Shown: in pieces, positions 8,617 to 16,106 of the stretch | Layout: each line of letters begins with the position of its first letter | How positions within the stretch are numbered: the first letter of the stretch is position 1 | Origin: Sphingobium phenoxybenzoativorans | GTDB taxonomy: Bacteria; Pseudomonadota; Alphaproteobacteria; Sphingomonadales; Sphingomonadaceae | Assembly: GCF_001757355.1 (NCBI RefSeq) | Contig: NZ_MINO01000030.1 | Coordinates: forward strand, 1-44,549 | Direction: 5' to 3' | DNA length: 44,549 nt | Translations under genes and position numbers: made by a program | Notes under the pieces: model-generated | Database searches by the model: none | The model's input: only the letters and a program-made list of their open reading frames with translations | Told to the model about the DNA's origin: nothing

Positions 8617-8640
8617 GTGACCATTTGACAAATTGGTCAC
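8617..8640. promoter_or_regulatory. Predicted TetR operator 2 (upstream of membrane-fusion/RND genes)
   Basis: A 24-bp palindrome, GTGACCA-N10-TGGTCAC, with perfect 7-bp arms, lies 15 bases after tetR and 39 bases before the membrane-fusion gene start. It matches the site at 7922-7945 in arm sequence and spacing. This suggests a separate regulated promoter for the pump genes inside the tetR-pump interval. Confidence 0.72.
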
Positions 8641-8679
8641 TCGATGCGACATGCCGCTCATCCTTGTCGGAGAACGTCC

Positions 8680-9768
8680 ATGTCAACGCCCGCCATACTC
8701 ATGCCCCTGCTGGCCGCCAGCGGTCTTGCCCTCGCCTTGTCGGCGTGCAGCAGCGCGGAAGCCGATCCGCGCACACAGCCGCCCCTGGTCCGCGTTGCGA
8801 CCGCGGCAGCGGCCGGCGATGTGGACCGGGCGTTCACCGGCATCGTCTCCGCGCGGGTGCAGAGCGACCTCGGTTTCCGCGTCCCTGGCAAAATCGTCGC
8901 CCGGCTGGTCGATACCGGCCAGATGGTCCGCCGGGGCCAGCCCCTGATGCGGATCGATCGGACCGACCTCGCGCTCGCCACAGCCGCGCAGATGGGCGCA
9001 GTCGAGGCGGCCAAGGCCCGCGCGATCCAGACTGCGGCCGACGAAAAGCGCTACCGTGACCTTGTTTCCGCCGGAGCGGTCTCCGCATCCGCCTATGATC
9101 AGGCTAAGGCAGCCGCCGACGCGGCGCGCGCGCAGCTTAGCGCCGCGAACGCGCAGGCCGGAGTCGCCCGCAACGAGGCGGGCTATGCGGTGCTGGTCGC
9201 CGATGCCGACGGCATCGTCGTGCAGACGCTGGCCGAGCCGGGACAGGTCGTCGCAGCCGGTCAAACGGTTGTCCGTCTGGCGCGCTCCGGCGCGCGCGAG
9301 GCGGTAATCGATCTGCCAGAGACGATCCGCCCCGCCATCGGCTCCGTTGCGCGCGCCGTGCCCTTCGGCACCGACATGTCCAGCGACGCCCGGCTGCGCC
9401 AGCTTTCCAACGCCGCCGATCCGCAGACGCGCACCTACGAAGCGCGCTACACATTGGAAGGTCCGGCTGCGCAAACGCCATTAGGGTCCACAGTGACCGT
9501 GGAGCTGGCCGAAAAGTCTGGCCAGGCCATGCGCCAGATCCCGCTCGCCGCGATCTATGACAATGGCCGTGGCCCCGGCGTCTGGGTAGTCAGCGGCAAT
9601 GAGCCGCGGGTGCGCTGGCGGGCGGTGAAACTGGCCGCGCTTGGCGACGAAGCCGCGACGATCAGCGGCGGGCTTAACACCGGCGACCGTTTCGTCGCAC
9701 TCGGCGCGCATATGCTCCATGAGGGGCAGACTGTCCGGCTCGCTTCCCAGCCGGGCCGCAGCAAGTGA
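8680..9768 (+). CDS. RND efflux periplasmic adaptor (membrane-fusion protein)
   Basis: A 362-residue HlyD/AcrA-type adaptor linking the inner-membrane RND pump to the outer-membrane duct. I choose the start at 8680, with GGAGA a few bases upstream, over the Met at 8644, because it yields the lipoprotein signal MSTPAILMPLLAASGLALAL followed by the lipobox LSAC. The body shows the lipoyl half-motif GFRVPGKIVARLVDTGQMVRRGQPLMRID, a short alpha-hairpin (about residues 95-150), the second lipoyl half (VLVADADGIVVQTLAEPGQVVAAGQTV) and a beta-barrel domain. The stop overlaps the GTG start of the RND gene by four bases, so the pair is translationally coupled. Confidence 0.92.
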   Translation: MSTPAILMPLLAASGLALALSACSSAEADPRTQPPLVRVATAAAAGDVDRAFTGIVSARVQSDLGFRVPGKIVARLVDTGQMVRRGQPLMRIDRTDLALATAAQMGAVEAAKARAIQTAADEKRYRDLVSAGAVSASAYDQAKAAADAARAQLSAANAQAGVARNEAGYAVLVADADGIVVQTLAEPGQVVAAGQTVVRLARSGAREAVIDLPETIRPAIGSVARAVPFGTDMSSDARLRQLSNAADPQTRTYEARYTLEGPAAQTPLGSTVTVELAEKSGQAMRQIPLAAIYDNGRGPGVWVVSGNEPRVRWRAVKLAALGDEAATISGGLNTGDRFVALGAHMLHEGQTVRLASQPGRSK

Positions 9769-12700
9769 GCGGGTTCAACCTCTCCGCCCTCGCCGTCCGC
9801 GAGCGCGCCGTCACCCTGTTCCTGATCGTCGCAGTATCGCTAGCGGGGCTTTATGCCTTCCTCAATCTCGGCCGCGCAGAGGACCCCAATTTCACGATCA
9901 AGGCCATGACCTTCGTGTCAACCTGGCCGGGCGCGACGGCCCAGGAGATGCAGGATCAGGTCGCCGAACCGCTCGAAAAGCGGATGCAGGAACTCAAATG
10001 GTATGAACGGTCCGAAACCTTCACGCGACCGGGGCTGGCCTTCACCACGGTCACGCTGAAGGATTCGACGCCGCCAGCGGAGGTGCCGGAGGAGTTCTAC
10101 CAGGCCCGGAAGAAGCTCGGCGACGAAGCGGCGCGGCTGCCCCGCGGCGTGCAGGGACCGTTCGTCAACGACGAATATGGCGATGTGACTTTCGCCCTCT
10201 ATGCGCTGAAGGCAAAGGGCGAACCGCAGCGGGCGCTCGTGCGCGAAGCCGAACAGATCCGTCAGCGCCTTCTCCACGTTCCCGGCGTCAAGAAAGTGAA
10301 CATCATCGGCGAGCGGCCAGAGCGCATTTTCGTCGAATTCTCCTATGCCCGCCTCGCCACCCTGGGCGTGTCCGCGCGAGAGGTCTTCGCCGCGCTCGAT
10401 AACCAGAATACGGTCACCCCATCCGGCTCGATCGACACGAAAGGGCCGGTCGTGCAGGTCCGCCTCGATGGCGCGATCGACGATCTGGAAAAGATCAGGG
10501 ATACGCCGATCGTCGCTGGCGGCCGCACGCTCAAGCTATCCGACATTGCGGAGGTCCGCCGGGGTTACGAGGACCCCGCGACATTCCTGATCCGCAATCA
10601 GGGCGAGCCCTCGCTGGTCCTGGGCGTTGTGATGAAGGAGCGATATAACGGGCTTCAGCTTGGCGAGGCGCTGGAGAAGGAGGCTTCGGCGATCACCGCG
10701 GAGATGCCGCTCGGCCTCAGCTTCACCAAGATCACTGATCAGGCGGTGAATATCGAGGAAGCCTATGACGAATTCATGCTGAAGTTCTTCGTGGCTTTGG
10801 CGGTCGTCATTGCCGTGAGCCTGATCAGCCTGGGCTGGCGCACCGGTATCGTGGTCGCCATGGCCGTGCCGCTGACCCTGGCGGGCGTGTTCGTCATCAT
10901 GCTTGCCACCGGACGGGATTTCGACCGCATCACGCTGGGCGCCCTCATATTGTCCCTCGGCCTGCTGGTCGACGACGCCATCATCATCATCGAAACCATG
11001 GTGGTGAAGATGGAGGAAGGCCTGGACCGGATCGCGGCCGCCACCTACGCCTGGGGTCATACGGCTGCGCCGATGCTCGCCGGCACACTGGTAACGACCA
11101 TCGGCCTGATGCCGGTCGGCTTCGCCAAGTCAAGCGCCGGCGAATATGCGGGCAATATCTTCTGGGTGGTCGGCTTCGCGTTGATCACATCATGGGTCGT
11201 GGCCGTGATCTTCACGCCCTATCTGGGCGTCAAGCTGCTGCCCGACATCAAGCCCGTGTCCGGCGGGCACGGCGCGATCTACGTCACGCCGCGCTATCGC
11301 CAGCTTCGTTCGGTGATCGGCTGGACCGTCGATAACCGGAAGAAAGTGGCCCTGTCCGTGCTTGCCGCGCTGCTCGTCGCGCTATTCTTCATGGGTTTCG
11401 TCAAGCAGCAGTTCTTTCCGATCTCCGACCGGCCCGAAGTGTTTGTGGAAGTGCAGATGCCCGAAGGCAGTAGCATTGGGGCGACCAGCGCGGCCGCCGC
11501 CAAGGTCGAGGCATGGCTGAAGAAACAGCCTGAGGCGAAGATCGTTACCACCTATGTCGGTCAGGGCGCGCCGCGCTTCTATCTCGCCATCTCCCCGGAA
11601 CTGCCCGACCCCTCCTTCGCCAAGATCGTCATTCTGACGCCGGGGGAAAAAGAGCGGGAGGAGCTCAAGCACCGCGTACGTGAAGTCGCGGCGCAGGGAC
11701 TCGTGCCAGAAGCCCGCATCCGCGCTACGCAGATCGTCTTCGGCCCTTATTCCCCCTTCCCCGTCGCATTCCGTGTGATGGGACCGGATCAAGCAAAAGT
11801 GCGCGCCATTGCCGAGGAGGTGCGCAGCGTGATGCTCAGAAACACGTCAATGCGGCAAGTCAACACGGATTGGGGCGAGCGCGTGCCAACTGTCCATTTC
11901 GTACTCAATCAGGACCGTTTGCGCGGGGTCGGCCTCAGCTCGCACGACGCCGCCGAACAGCTGCAGTTTCTGCTGACGGGTGCCCCGGTGACTCAGGTGC
12001 GAGAGGATATACGTACGGTTGAAGTCGTGGCCCGCAGCGCCGGAAGCGACCGCCTCGATCCCGCCAGACTGCATGGCTTCACGTTGACTGGCGCGCAGGG
12101 GCAGCATGTGCCGCTCGATCAGATCGGCAAGGCTGAAATCCGGATGGAGGATCCGATCCTGCGCCGCCGCGACCGCTATACGACCATCACCGTACGTGGA
12201 GACATCGGCGAGGGATTCCAGCCGCCGGATATCGCCGTGCAAGTCATCAAGGATATCAAGCCGATCATCGACACCCTGCCTGCAGGCTACAAGATCGAGA
12301 CCGCCGCCGCTTTGGAAGAAGCGGGCAAGGCGAATGTCGCGCTAGCGGCTGTGTTCCCGATCATGATCGTGCTGATGATGGTGGTGATCATCTTCCAGGT
12401 CCGCTCGCTCGCAGCCATGGCCATGGTGCTCCTAACCGCGCCGCTGGCGTTGGTGGGCGTAGTGCCGACACTGCTGATCTTTAACCAGCCGTTCGGATTC
12501 AACGCGATCCTGGCGCTCATTGCATTGGCGGGGATCATCATGCGCAATACGCTGATCCTGGTTGGGCAAATTCATCAGAACCAGATGGAAGGGCTGGATC
12601 CCTATCATGCGGTGGTCGAGGCCACGGTGCAGCGATCAAGGCCGGTGATCCTGACGGCGCTGGCGGCGGTGCTGGCCTTCATACCGCTGACCTTCTCCGT

Positions 12701-12872
12701 CTTCTGGGGTTCGCTGGCGTTCACCCTGATTGGCGGGACGATCGGCGGGACTGCGCTGACCCTCGTATTCTTGCCGGCGCTCTACGCGATCTGGTTCCGG
12801 ATCAAGCCGGTGGGAGACGGCCAGATGGACAATGCCCCGCACCCGGCAACTTGGAAGCCAGTGGCGGAGTGA
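9765..12872 (+). CDS. RND family efflux pump inner-membrane protein
   Basis: A 1035-residue AcrB-class proton-driven pump of the resistance-nodulation-division family. The GTG start overlaps the adaptor stop (GTGA). A first transmembrane helix lies near residues 13-35, followed by the porter domain. A helix bundle from about residue 340 carries the paired acidic residues LVDDAIIIIE (about 400-410) that form the proton relay, then come the second porter half and a second bundle ending LVFLPALYAIWF. The length is normal for the family and the frame is uninterrupted. The N-terminus LSALAVRERAVTLFLIVAVSLAGLYAF resembles the HAE-1-like group found with NodT-type partners in alphaproteobacteria. 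The exported substrate is unknown. Confidence 0.94.
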   Translation: MSGFNLSALAVRERAVTLFLIVAVSLAGLYAFLNLGRAEDPNFTIKAMTFVSTWPGATAQEMQDQVAEPLEKRMQELKWYERSETFTRPGLAFTTVTLKDSTPPAEVPEEFYQARKKLGDEAARLPRGVQGPFVNDEYGDVTFALYALKAKGEPQRALVREAEQIRQRLLHVPGVKKVNIIGERPERIFVEFSYARLATLGVSAREVFAALDNQNTVTPSGSIDTKGPVVQVRLDGAIDDLEKIRDTPIVAGGRTLKLSDIAEVRRGYEDPATFLIRNQGEPSLVLGVVMKERYNGLQLGEALEKEASAITAEMPLGLSFTKITDQAVNIEEAYDEFMLKFFVALAVVIAVSLISLGWRTGIVVAMAVPLTLAGVFVIMLATGRDFDRITLGALILSLGLLVDDAIIIIETMVVKMEEGLDRIAAATYAWGHTAAPMLAGTLVTTIGLMPVGFAKSSAGEYAGNIFWVVGFALITSWVVAVIFTPYLGVKLLPDIKPVSGGHGAIYVTPRYRQLRSVIGWTVDNRKKVALSVLAALLVALFFMGFVKQQFFPISDRPEVFVEVQMPEGSSIGATSAAAAKVEAWLKKQPEAKIVTTYVGQGAPRFYLAISPELPDPSFAKIVILTPGEKEREELKHRVREVAAQGLVPEARIRATQIVFGPYSPFPVAFRVMGPDQAKVRAIAEEVRSVMLRNTSMRQVNTDWGERVPTVHFVLNQDRLRGVGLSSHDAAEQLQFLLTGAPVTQVREDIRTVEVVARSAGSDRLDPARLHGFTLTGAQGQHVPLDQIGKAEIRMEDPILRRRDRYTTITVRGDIGEGFQPPDIAVQVIKDIKPIIDTLPAGYKIETAAALEEAGKANVALAAVFPIMIVLMMVVIIFQVRSLAAMAMVLLTAPLALVGVVPTLLIFNQPFGFNAILALIALAGIIMRNTLILVGQIHQNQMEGLDPYHAVVEATVQRSRPVILTALAAVLAFIPLTFSVFWGSLAFTLIGGTIGGTALTLVFLPALYAIWFRIKPVGDGQMDNAPHPATWKPVAE

Positions 12873-12970
12873 ACTGGAAAGAAAGGATTTGAGAGGAACT
12901 TACCTGTCTCATCGAGAAATTCATCTGGCCCACTTCCCCATCGGCGCATCCGCGCCTAACAGATGCGTGC

Positions 12971-13642
12971 ATGTGGCAACTGTACCAATTCCCGCTTTGT
13001 CCCTTTTCTCGTAAGGTCCGGCTGCTGCTGGGCGAGAAGGGGGTGGCCTATGACCTAGTCCGGGAATCGCCGTGGCAGATGCGGGATGAGTTTCTGGACC
13101 TCAACCCGGCCGGCACCACGCCTGTCATGGTCGATGAGGATACCAACGCGACCCTCATCGACAGCCAGGCGATATGCGAATATTTTGAGGAAACGGTAGA
13201 GCGGTTCCCGCTGATATCCGGCACTGCCGCCGGGCGGGCGGAAATCCGCCGGCTCGTCGCATTCTTCGATCAAAGTTTTTACGGCGATATCGTTGCGCCG
13301 TTACTGCACGAGCGGATGAAGAAGCGGCTGGTCGAACGCGCTCCTCCCGATGCCCGTATTCTACGCGAGGCCATGAAACGCGCGAATACGCACATGGACT
13401 ATATGGACTATCTGCTCGACCATCGCAGTTGGATGGCTGGAGGAACCATGAGCCTGGCTGATATCGCCGCGGCTGCGCATGTATCCGTTGCAGATTATCT
13501 CGGGGGCATAGACTGGTCGAGTCATGAACCGGTGAAGCGCTGGTATGCGGGCTTCAAATCACGCCCGTCCTTCCGCCCGCTCCTGTCAGAGCGGATGGAA
13601 GTCATCGCCCCACCGGCACATTATGAGAAACCCGACTTTTAA
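12971..13642 (+). CDS. Glutathione S-transferase family protein
   Basis: A 223-residue cytosolic GST. The N-terminal thioredoxin fold begins MWQLYQFPLCPFSRKVRLLL with a CPFS motif at residues 10-13 (a Cys/Ser active-site arrangement), then the cis-Pro loop GTTPVMV and the glutathione-binding LIDSQAICEYFEE. The C-terminal helical domain holds SLADIAAAAHVSVADYLG and RPSFRPLL. The enzyme conjugates or reduces electrophiles with glutathione, but the substrate is not predictable. It follows the RND gene by about 100 bases on the same strand. It ends six bases before the convergent GGDEF gene. The ribosome binding site is weak. Confidence 0.9.
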   Translation: MWQLYQFPLCPFSRKVRLLLGEKGVAYDLVRESPWQMRDEFLDLNPAGTTPVMVDEDTNATLIDSQAICEYFEETVERFPLISGTAAGRAEIRRLVAFFDQSFYGDIVAPLLHERMKKRLVERAPPDARILREAMKRANTHMDYMDYLLDHRSWMAGGTMSLADIAAAAHVSVADYLGGIDWSSHEPVKRWYAGFKSRPSFRPLLSERMEVIAPPAHYEKPDF

Positions 13643-13647
13643 AACGG

Positions 13648-14805
13648 CTATTCGGCGTCGGCCGCCATGTAGACGCGATTGCGGCCATGTTCCTTGGCAA
13701 GGTACAGCGCCCGGTCAGCCGCCTTCAGGGCGTCACGAGGATCGTCATAGGCAAACACATTGGCGACACCGGCGGAGAAAGTGACCTTCTCCATCCGCTG
13801 ACCGGTCGAGCGATTGACCAAACTGCGTTGGGACAAGTCTTCGCGCGCGCCATCTACGATCGTGCAAACCTCCGCCGCCGTCTTGCCACGAAAGAGCATC
13901 ACGAATTCCTCGCCGCCATGCCGTGCTACATGGCATCGTTCGCCCGATATGCCTGACAGCAGGTTGGCGACGAATTTCAAAACACGGTCGCCCGTATCAT
14001 GGCCGTGGGTGTCATTGACCAGTTTGAAATGATCGATGTCGCAAAAAACGACGCTGAGCGCCTCTTGCGCCGCCTGTGCCTGCAGCGTTTCTTCTTTCAT
14101 CCGCGCTTCGAAGGCCCGACGATTGGGTAAACCGGTCAAATGGTCATGCTCTGCCGCACGGCGCGCTGTCTCCAGGCTTTGCTGGAGCATCTGTGTCTGC
14201 TTCTGGCTGTCGCGCATCTGAGTTTCGACCTGACGGCTCTTTTCCACCATTGCGCGAGTCAGCCCGATCAGCTTGGCAAGGACCGGCTGGTCCTTCTCGG
14301 CTTCGGACATGTCTTTGACCTGTTCCTGCAAGGCTGCGCCATAATCCTTTGCTGAGCTGCGCGACTGATCCATCAGGTCAGTAAATTGCGACAGGTTGTC
14401 CTCAACCTTGTCCAGCATATCAGCGAGAGACTCAGGAGTTACCTCATCCTTTTGCCGTTCGGCAATAAGACCCTCGATCCAGCCATTAGTAATCTTTCCG
14501 CGCGTCTGCAGTATGGCGCCGACGGCTTTCTCGATCCCGTGGTCTGCCCCGGTCAGATAATCGTGTACCAGCCCAAAATTAAGCGGTGTTAGATCGAGAT
14601 CATGGGAAAAAAGGAAAGACCCTATGTCATTATAGAGCTGCTTCCGGCGCTCGATTCCGCGGCTGAACGGCCGCTTGGTCGCCTCCCGCTCCGATGTTTC
14701 GGCCACCGGCTCTTGGTGCGTCGACAAGCGCCGCGCCCAACGTGTGAGCCGATCGGTCAAACCGTGCTGCGCTACAGATAATGTGGTCCCGTTTTCCATA
14801 CCCAT
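13648..14805 (-). CDS. GGDEF-domain diguanylate cyclase
   Basis: A protein of about 385 residues with a C-terminal GGDEF domain that makes cyclic di-GMP from two GTP. The signature reads RHGGEEF, preceded by DHLTGLPNRRAFEARM and FCDIDHFKLVNDTHGHDTGDRVL. All catalytic landmarks are present, so it is probably active. The inhibitory I-site RxxD, expected five residues before the signature, reads RCHV, so product feedback inhibition is probably absent. The N-terminal 200 residues have no recognised sensor domain, no transmembrane helix and a predicted coiled coil (about residues 140-210). The start could be the Met at 14805 or at 14799; neither has a strong ribosome binding site. Confidence 0.9.
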   Translation of the reverse strand: MGMENGTTLSVAQHGLTDRLTRWARRLSTHQEPVAETSEREATKRPFSRGIERRKQLYNDIGSFLFSHDLDLTPLNFGLVHDYLTGADHGIEKAVGAILQTRGKITNGWIEGLIAERQKDEVTPESLADMLDKVEDNLSQFTDLMDQSRSSAKDYGAALQEQVKDMSEAEKDQPVLAKLIGLTRAMVEKSRQVETQMRDSQKQTQMLQQSLETARRAAEHDHLTGLPNRRAFEARMKEETLQAQAAQEALSVVFCDIDHFKLVNDTHGHDTGDRVLKFVANLLSGISGERCHVARHGGEEFVMLFRGKTAAEVCTIVDGAREDLSQRSLVNRSTGQRMEKVTFSAGVANVFAYDDPRDALKAADRALYLAKEHGRNRVYMAADAE

Positions 14806-14862
14806 CAAAACGGATCGATTTCGTCACGATTTAGGTTAAGGCGGAAAAAATCATAAATGCGA

Positions 14863-15741
14863 TCAGATGTCCGATGCGAGCAGCCAATCATGGAATATAC
14901 GGACTGCACGGTTCTGAAGAGCGCGTGGCCGACACACGAAGAAATAGTGATATGGACTTTTCACTGGAATCGTCAGCAATTGGGTTAAACGAGGGTCCTT
15001 AGCCTGCGTAAAATGGCTGGCATGCATCACCGCCACACCCAGTCCCTGGGCTGCGGCTTCAAGCATCAATGGCCCTGAATCATAATTGTCGATCGCTGCG
15101 GGCTGCAGATCAGGCATCCCGATCGCTTCCTTCCATGCGTCGAAGCTTCCAGACATTTCGCGATGTAAGAGGATGGTATGTCCGGCAAGCTGTTCTGGCC
15201 GCGTTATCGCATCCGCCCCCTCCGCCAGGGAACGCGCACCGATCAAATAGACCTCATCATGATCTAGTTCATGGGAATAGAGGGATGGATCAGCTTCCTT
15301 ACCCAGCACAATGGCGGCGTCCAACCCTTCGCCGAGGCGTGCAATGGCATGTGGTGTGGTTTCGATGTCCAGATGAAGGCTGGGATGCAACTTGCGCAGT
15401 TCCGGTAACAGCGGGAACAATCTCTGGCTGGCAAACAGAGGTTGCACCGCCAAACGCAGCCGCATCTGGTTGCCGCCGCTCTGAATATCTTCCAGTGCCA
15501 CTGACATCGCATCCAAAGCAGGTGCGATATCGTCCAGCAAACGCTGCCCGTCTGCATTGATTTCCATCGCCTGATGCTTGCGATCGAACAAGGCTTTACC
15601 AAGAAAACGCTCGAGCGCCTGTACACGCCGACTCAGTGCTGGAGTCGATAGAGCAAGCTCCTCAGCAGCAGCTTTCACCGAGCCGAGACGTGCGACCTGC
15701 ACGAAGGCCTCAAGGGCCGTAAGGGGCGGCAACCGTCGCAT
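14863..15741 (-). CDS. LysR family transcriptional regulator
   Basis: A 292-residue LysR-type regulator. The winged HTH occupies residues 1-62 (LPPLTALEAFVQVARLGSVKAAAEELALSTPALSRRVQALE, described in two parts) and is of the GcvA-like group that starts RRLPPL. The periplasmic-binding-like effector domain follows from about residue 90. LysR proteins usually regulate a divergent neighbour. Here the divergent side carries a hairpin/terminator element and then the CDC48-type ATPase 365 bases away, so its target is not clear. Confidence 0.92.
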   Translation of the reverse strand: MRRLPPLTALEAFVQVARLGSVKAAAEELALSTPALSRRVQALERFLGKALFDRKHQAMEINADGQRLLDDIAPALDAMSVALEDIQSGGNQMRLRLAVQPLFASQRLFPLLPELRKLHPSLHLDIETTPHAIARLGEGLDAAIVLGKEADPSLYSHELDHDEVYLIGARSLAEGADAITRPEQLAGHTILLHREMSGSFDAWKEAIGMPDLQPAAIDNYDSGPLMLEAAAQGLGVAVMHASHFTQAKDPRLTQLLTIPVKSPYHYFFVCRPRALQNRAVRIFHDWLLASDI

Positions 15742-15920
15742 ATGCTCTTATCCGGGCCAACACCTGTTGCAACGCAACATTTTGACATGCTGACCATGCA
15801 GCCAGCATATCCAGACATCCTCTGTCAAAGAAGCCAGAAAAGAGCGGATATTTCAAGATGCAATTTTTGCAACCGGCGCAAATCACTTCGCACTTGCAAT
15901 AAATACGGTTGCAGCGCACA

Positions 15921-15990
15921 TAGGAGAGGCCTTTCAGGCATCCTCTCCTATAAACTTTCATGGGCTGGCCTTCGGGTCGGCCCTTTTTTT
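15921..15990 (+). ncRNA. Candidate small RNA or leader: two consecutive hairpins, the second a terminator
   Basis: Two clean hairpins follow one another on the plus strand. The first pairs TAGGAGAGG (15921-15929) with CCTCTCCTA (15942-15950), nine perfect pairs. Its loop can add an inner CCT/AGG pair and presents a pyrimidine-purine loop. The second is an intrinsic terminator (15962-15990). A TTGCAA/CACATA pair with 17-base spacing sits just upstream (15895-15923) as a weak promoter candidate. No gene ends here on this strand, so the terminator has no obvious coding client. Alternatives are an attenuator for the ATPase gene downstream or the 3' end of a longer small RNA starting further left. 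Confidence 0.4.
15962..15990 (+). terminator. Rho-independent terminator
   Basis: GGGCTGGCC (15962-15970) pairs through nine positions, including two G-U pairs, with GGTCGGCCC (15975-15983) around a TTCG tetraloop, followed by seven T residues (15984-15990). It lies 117 bases before the CDC48-type ATPase start, on the same strand. Confidence 0.85.
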
Positions 15991-16106
15991 GTGCCAAAGC
16001 ATATGTCCGGAATTTTCGGGACATAGCGTGCGGGGGTTCCACCAACCGATTGCGCATCCTATCTTCTCTCTACGGGCGAAACGGCCTGGATATGATAGAG
16101 GATGCA

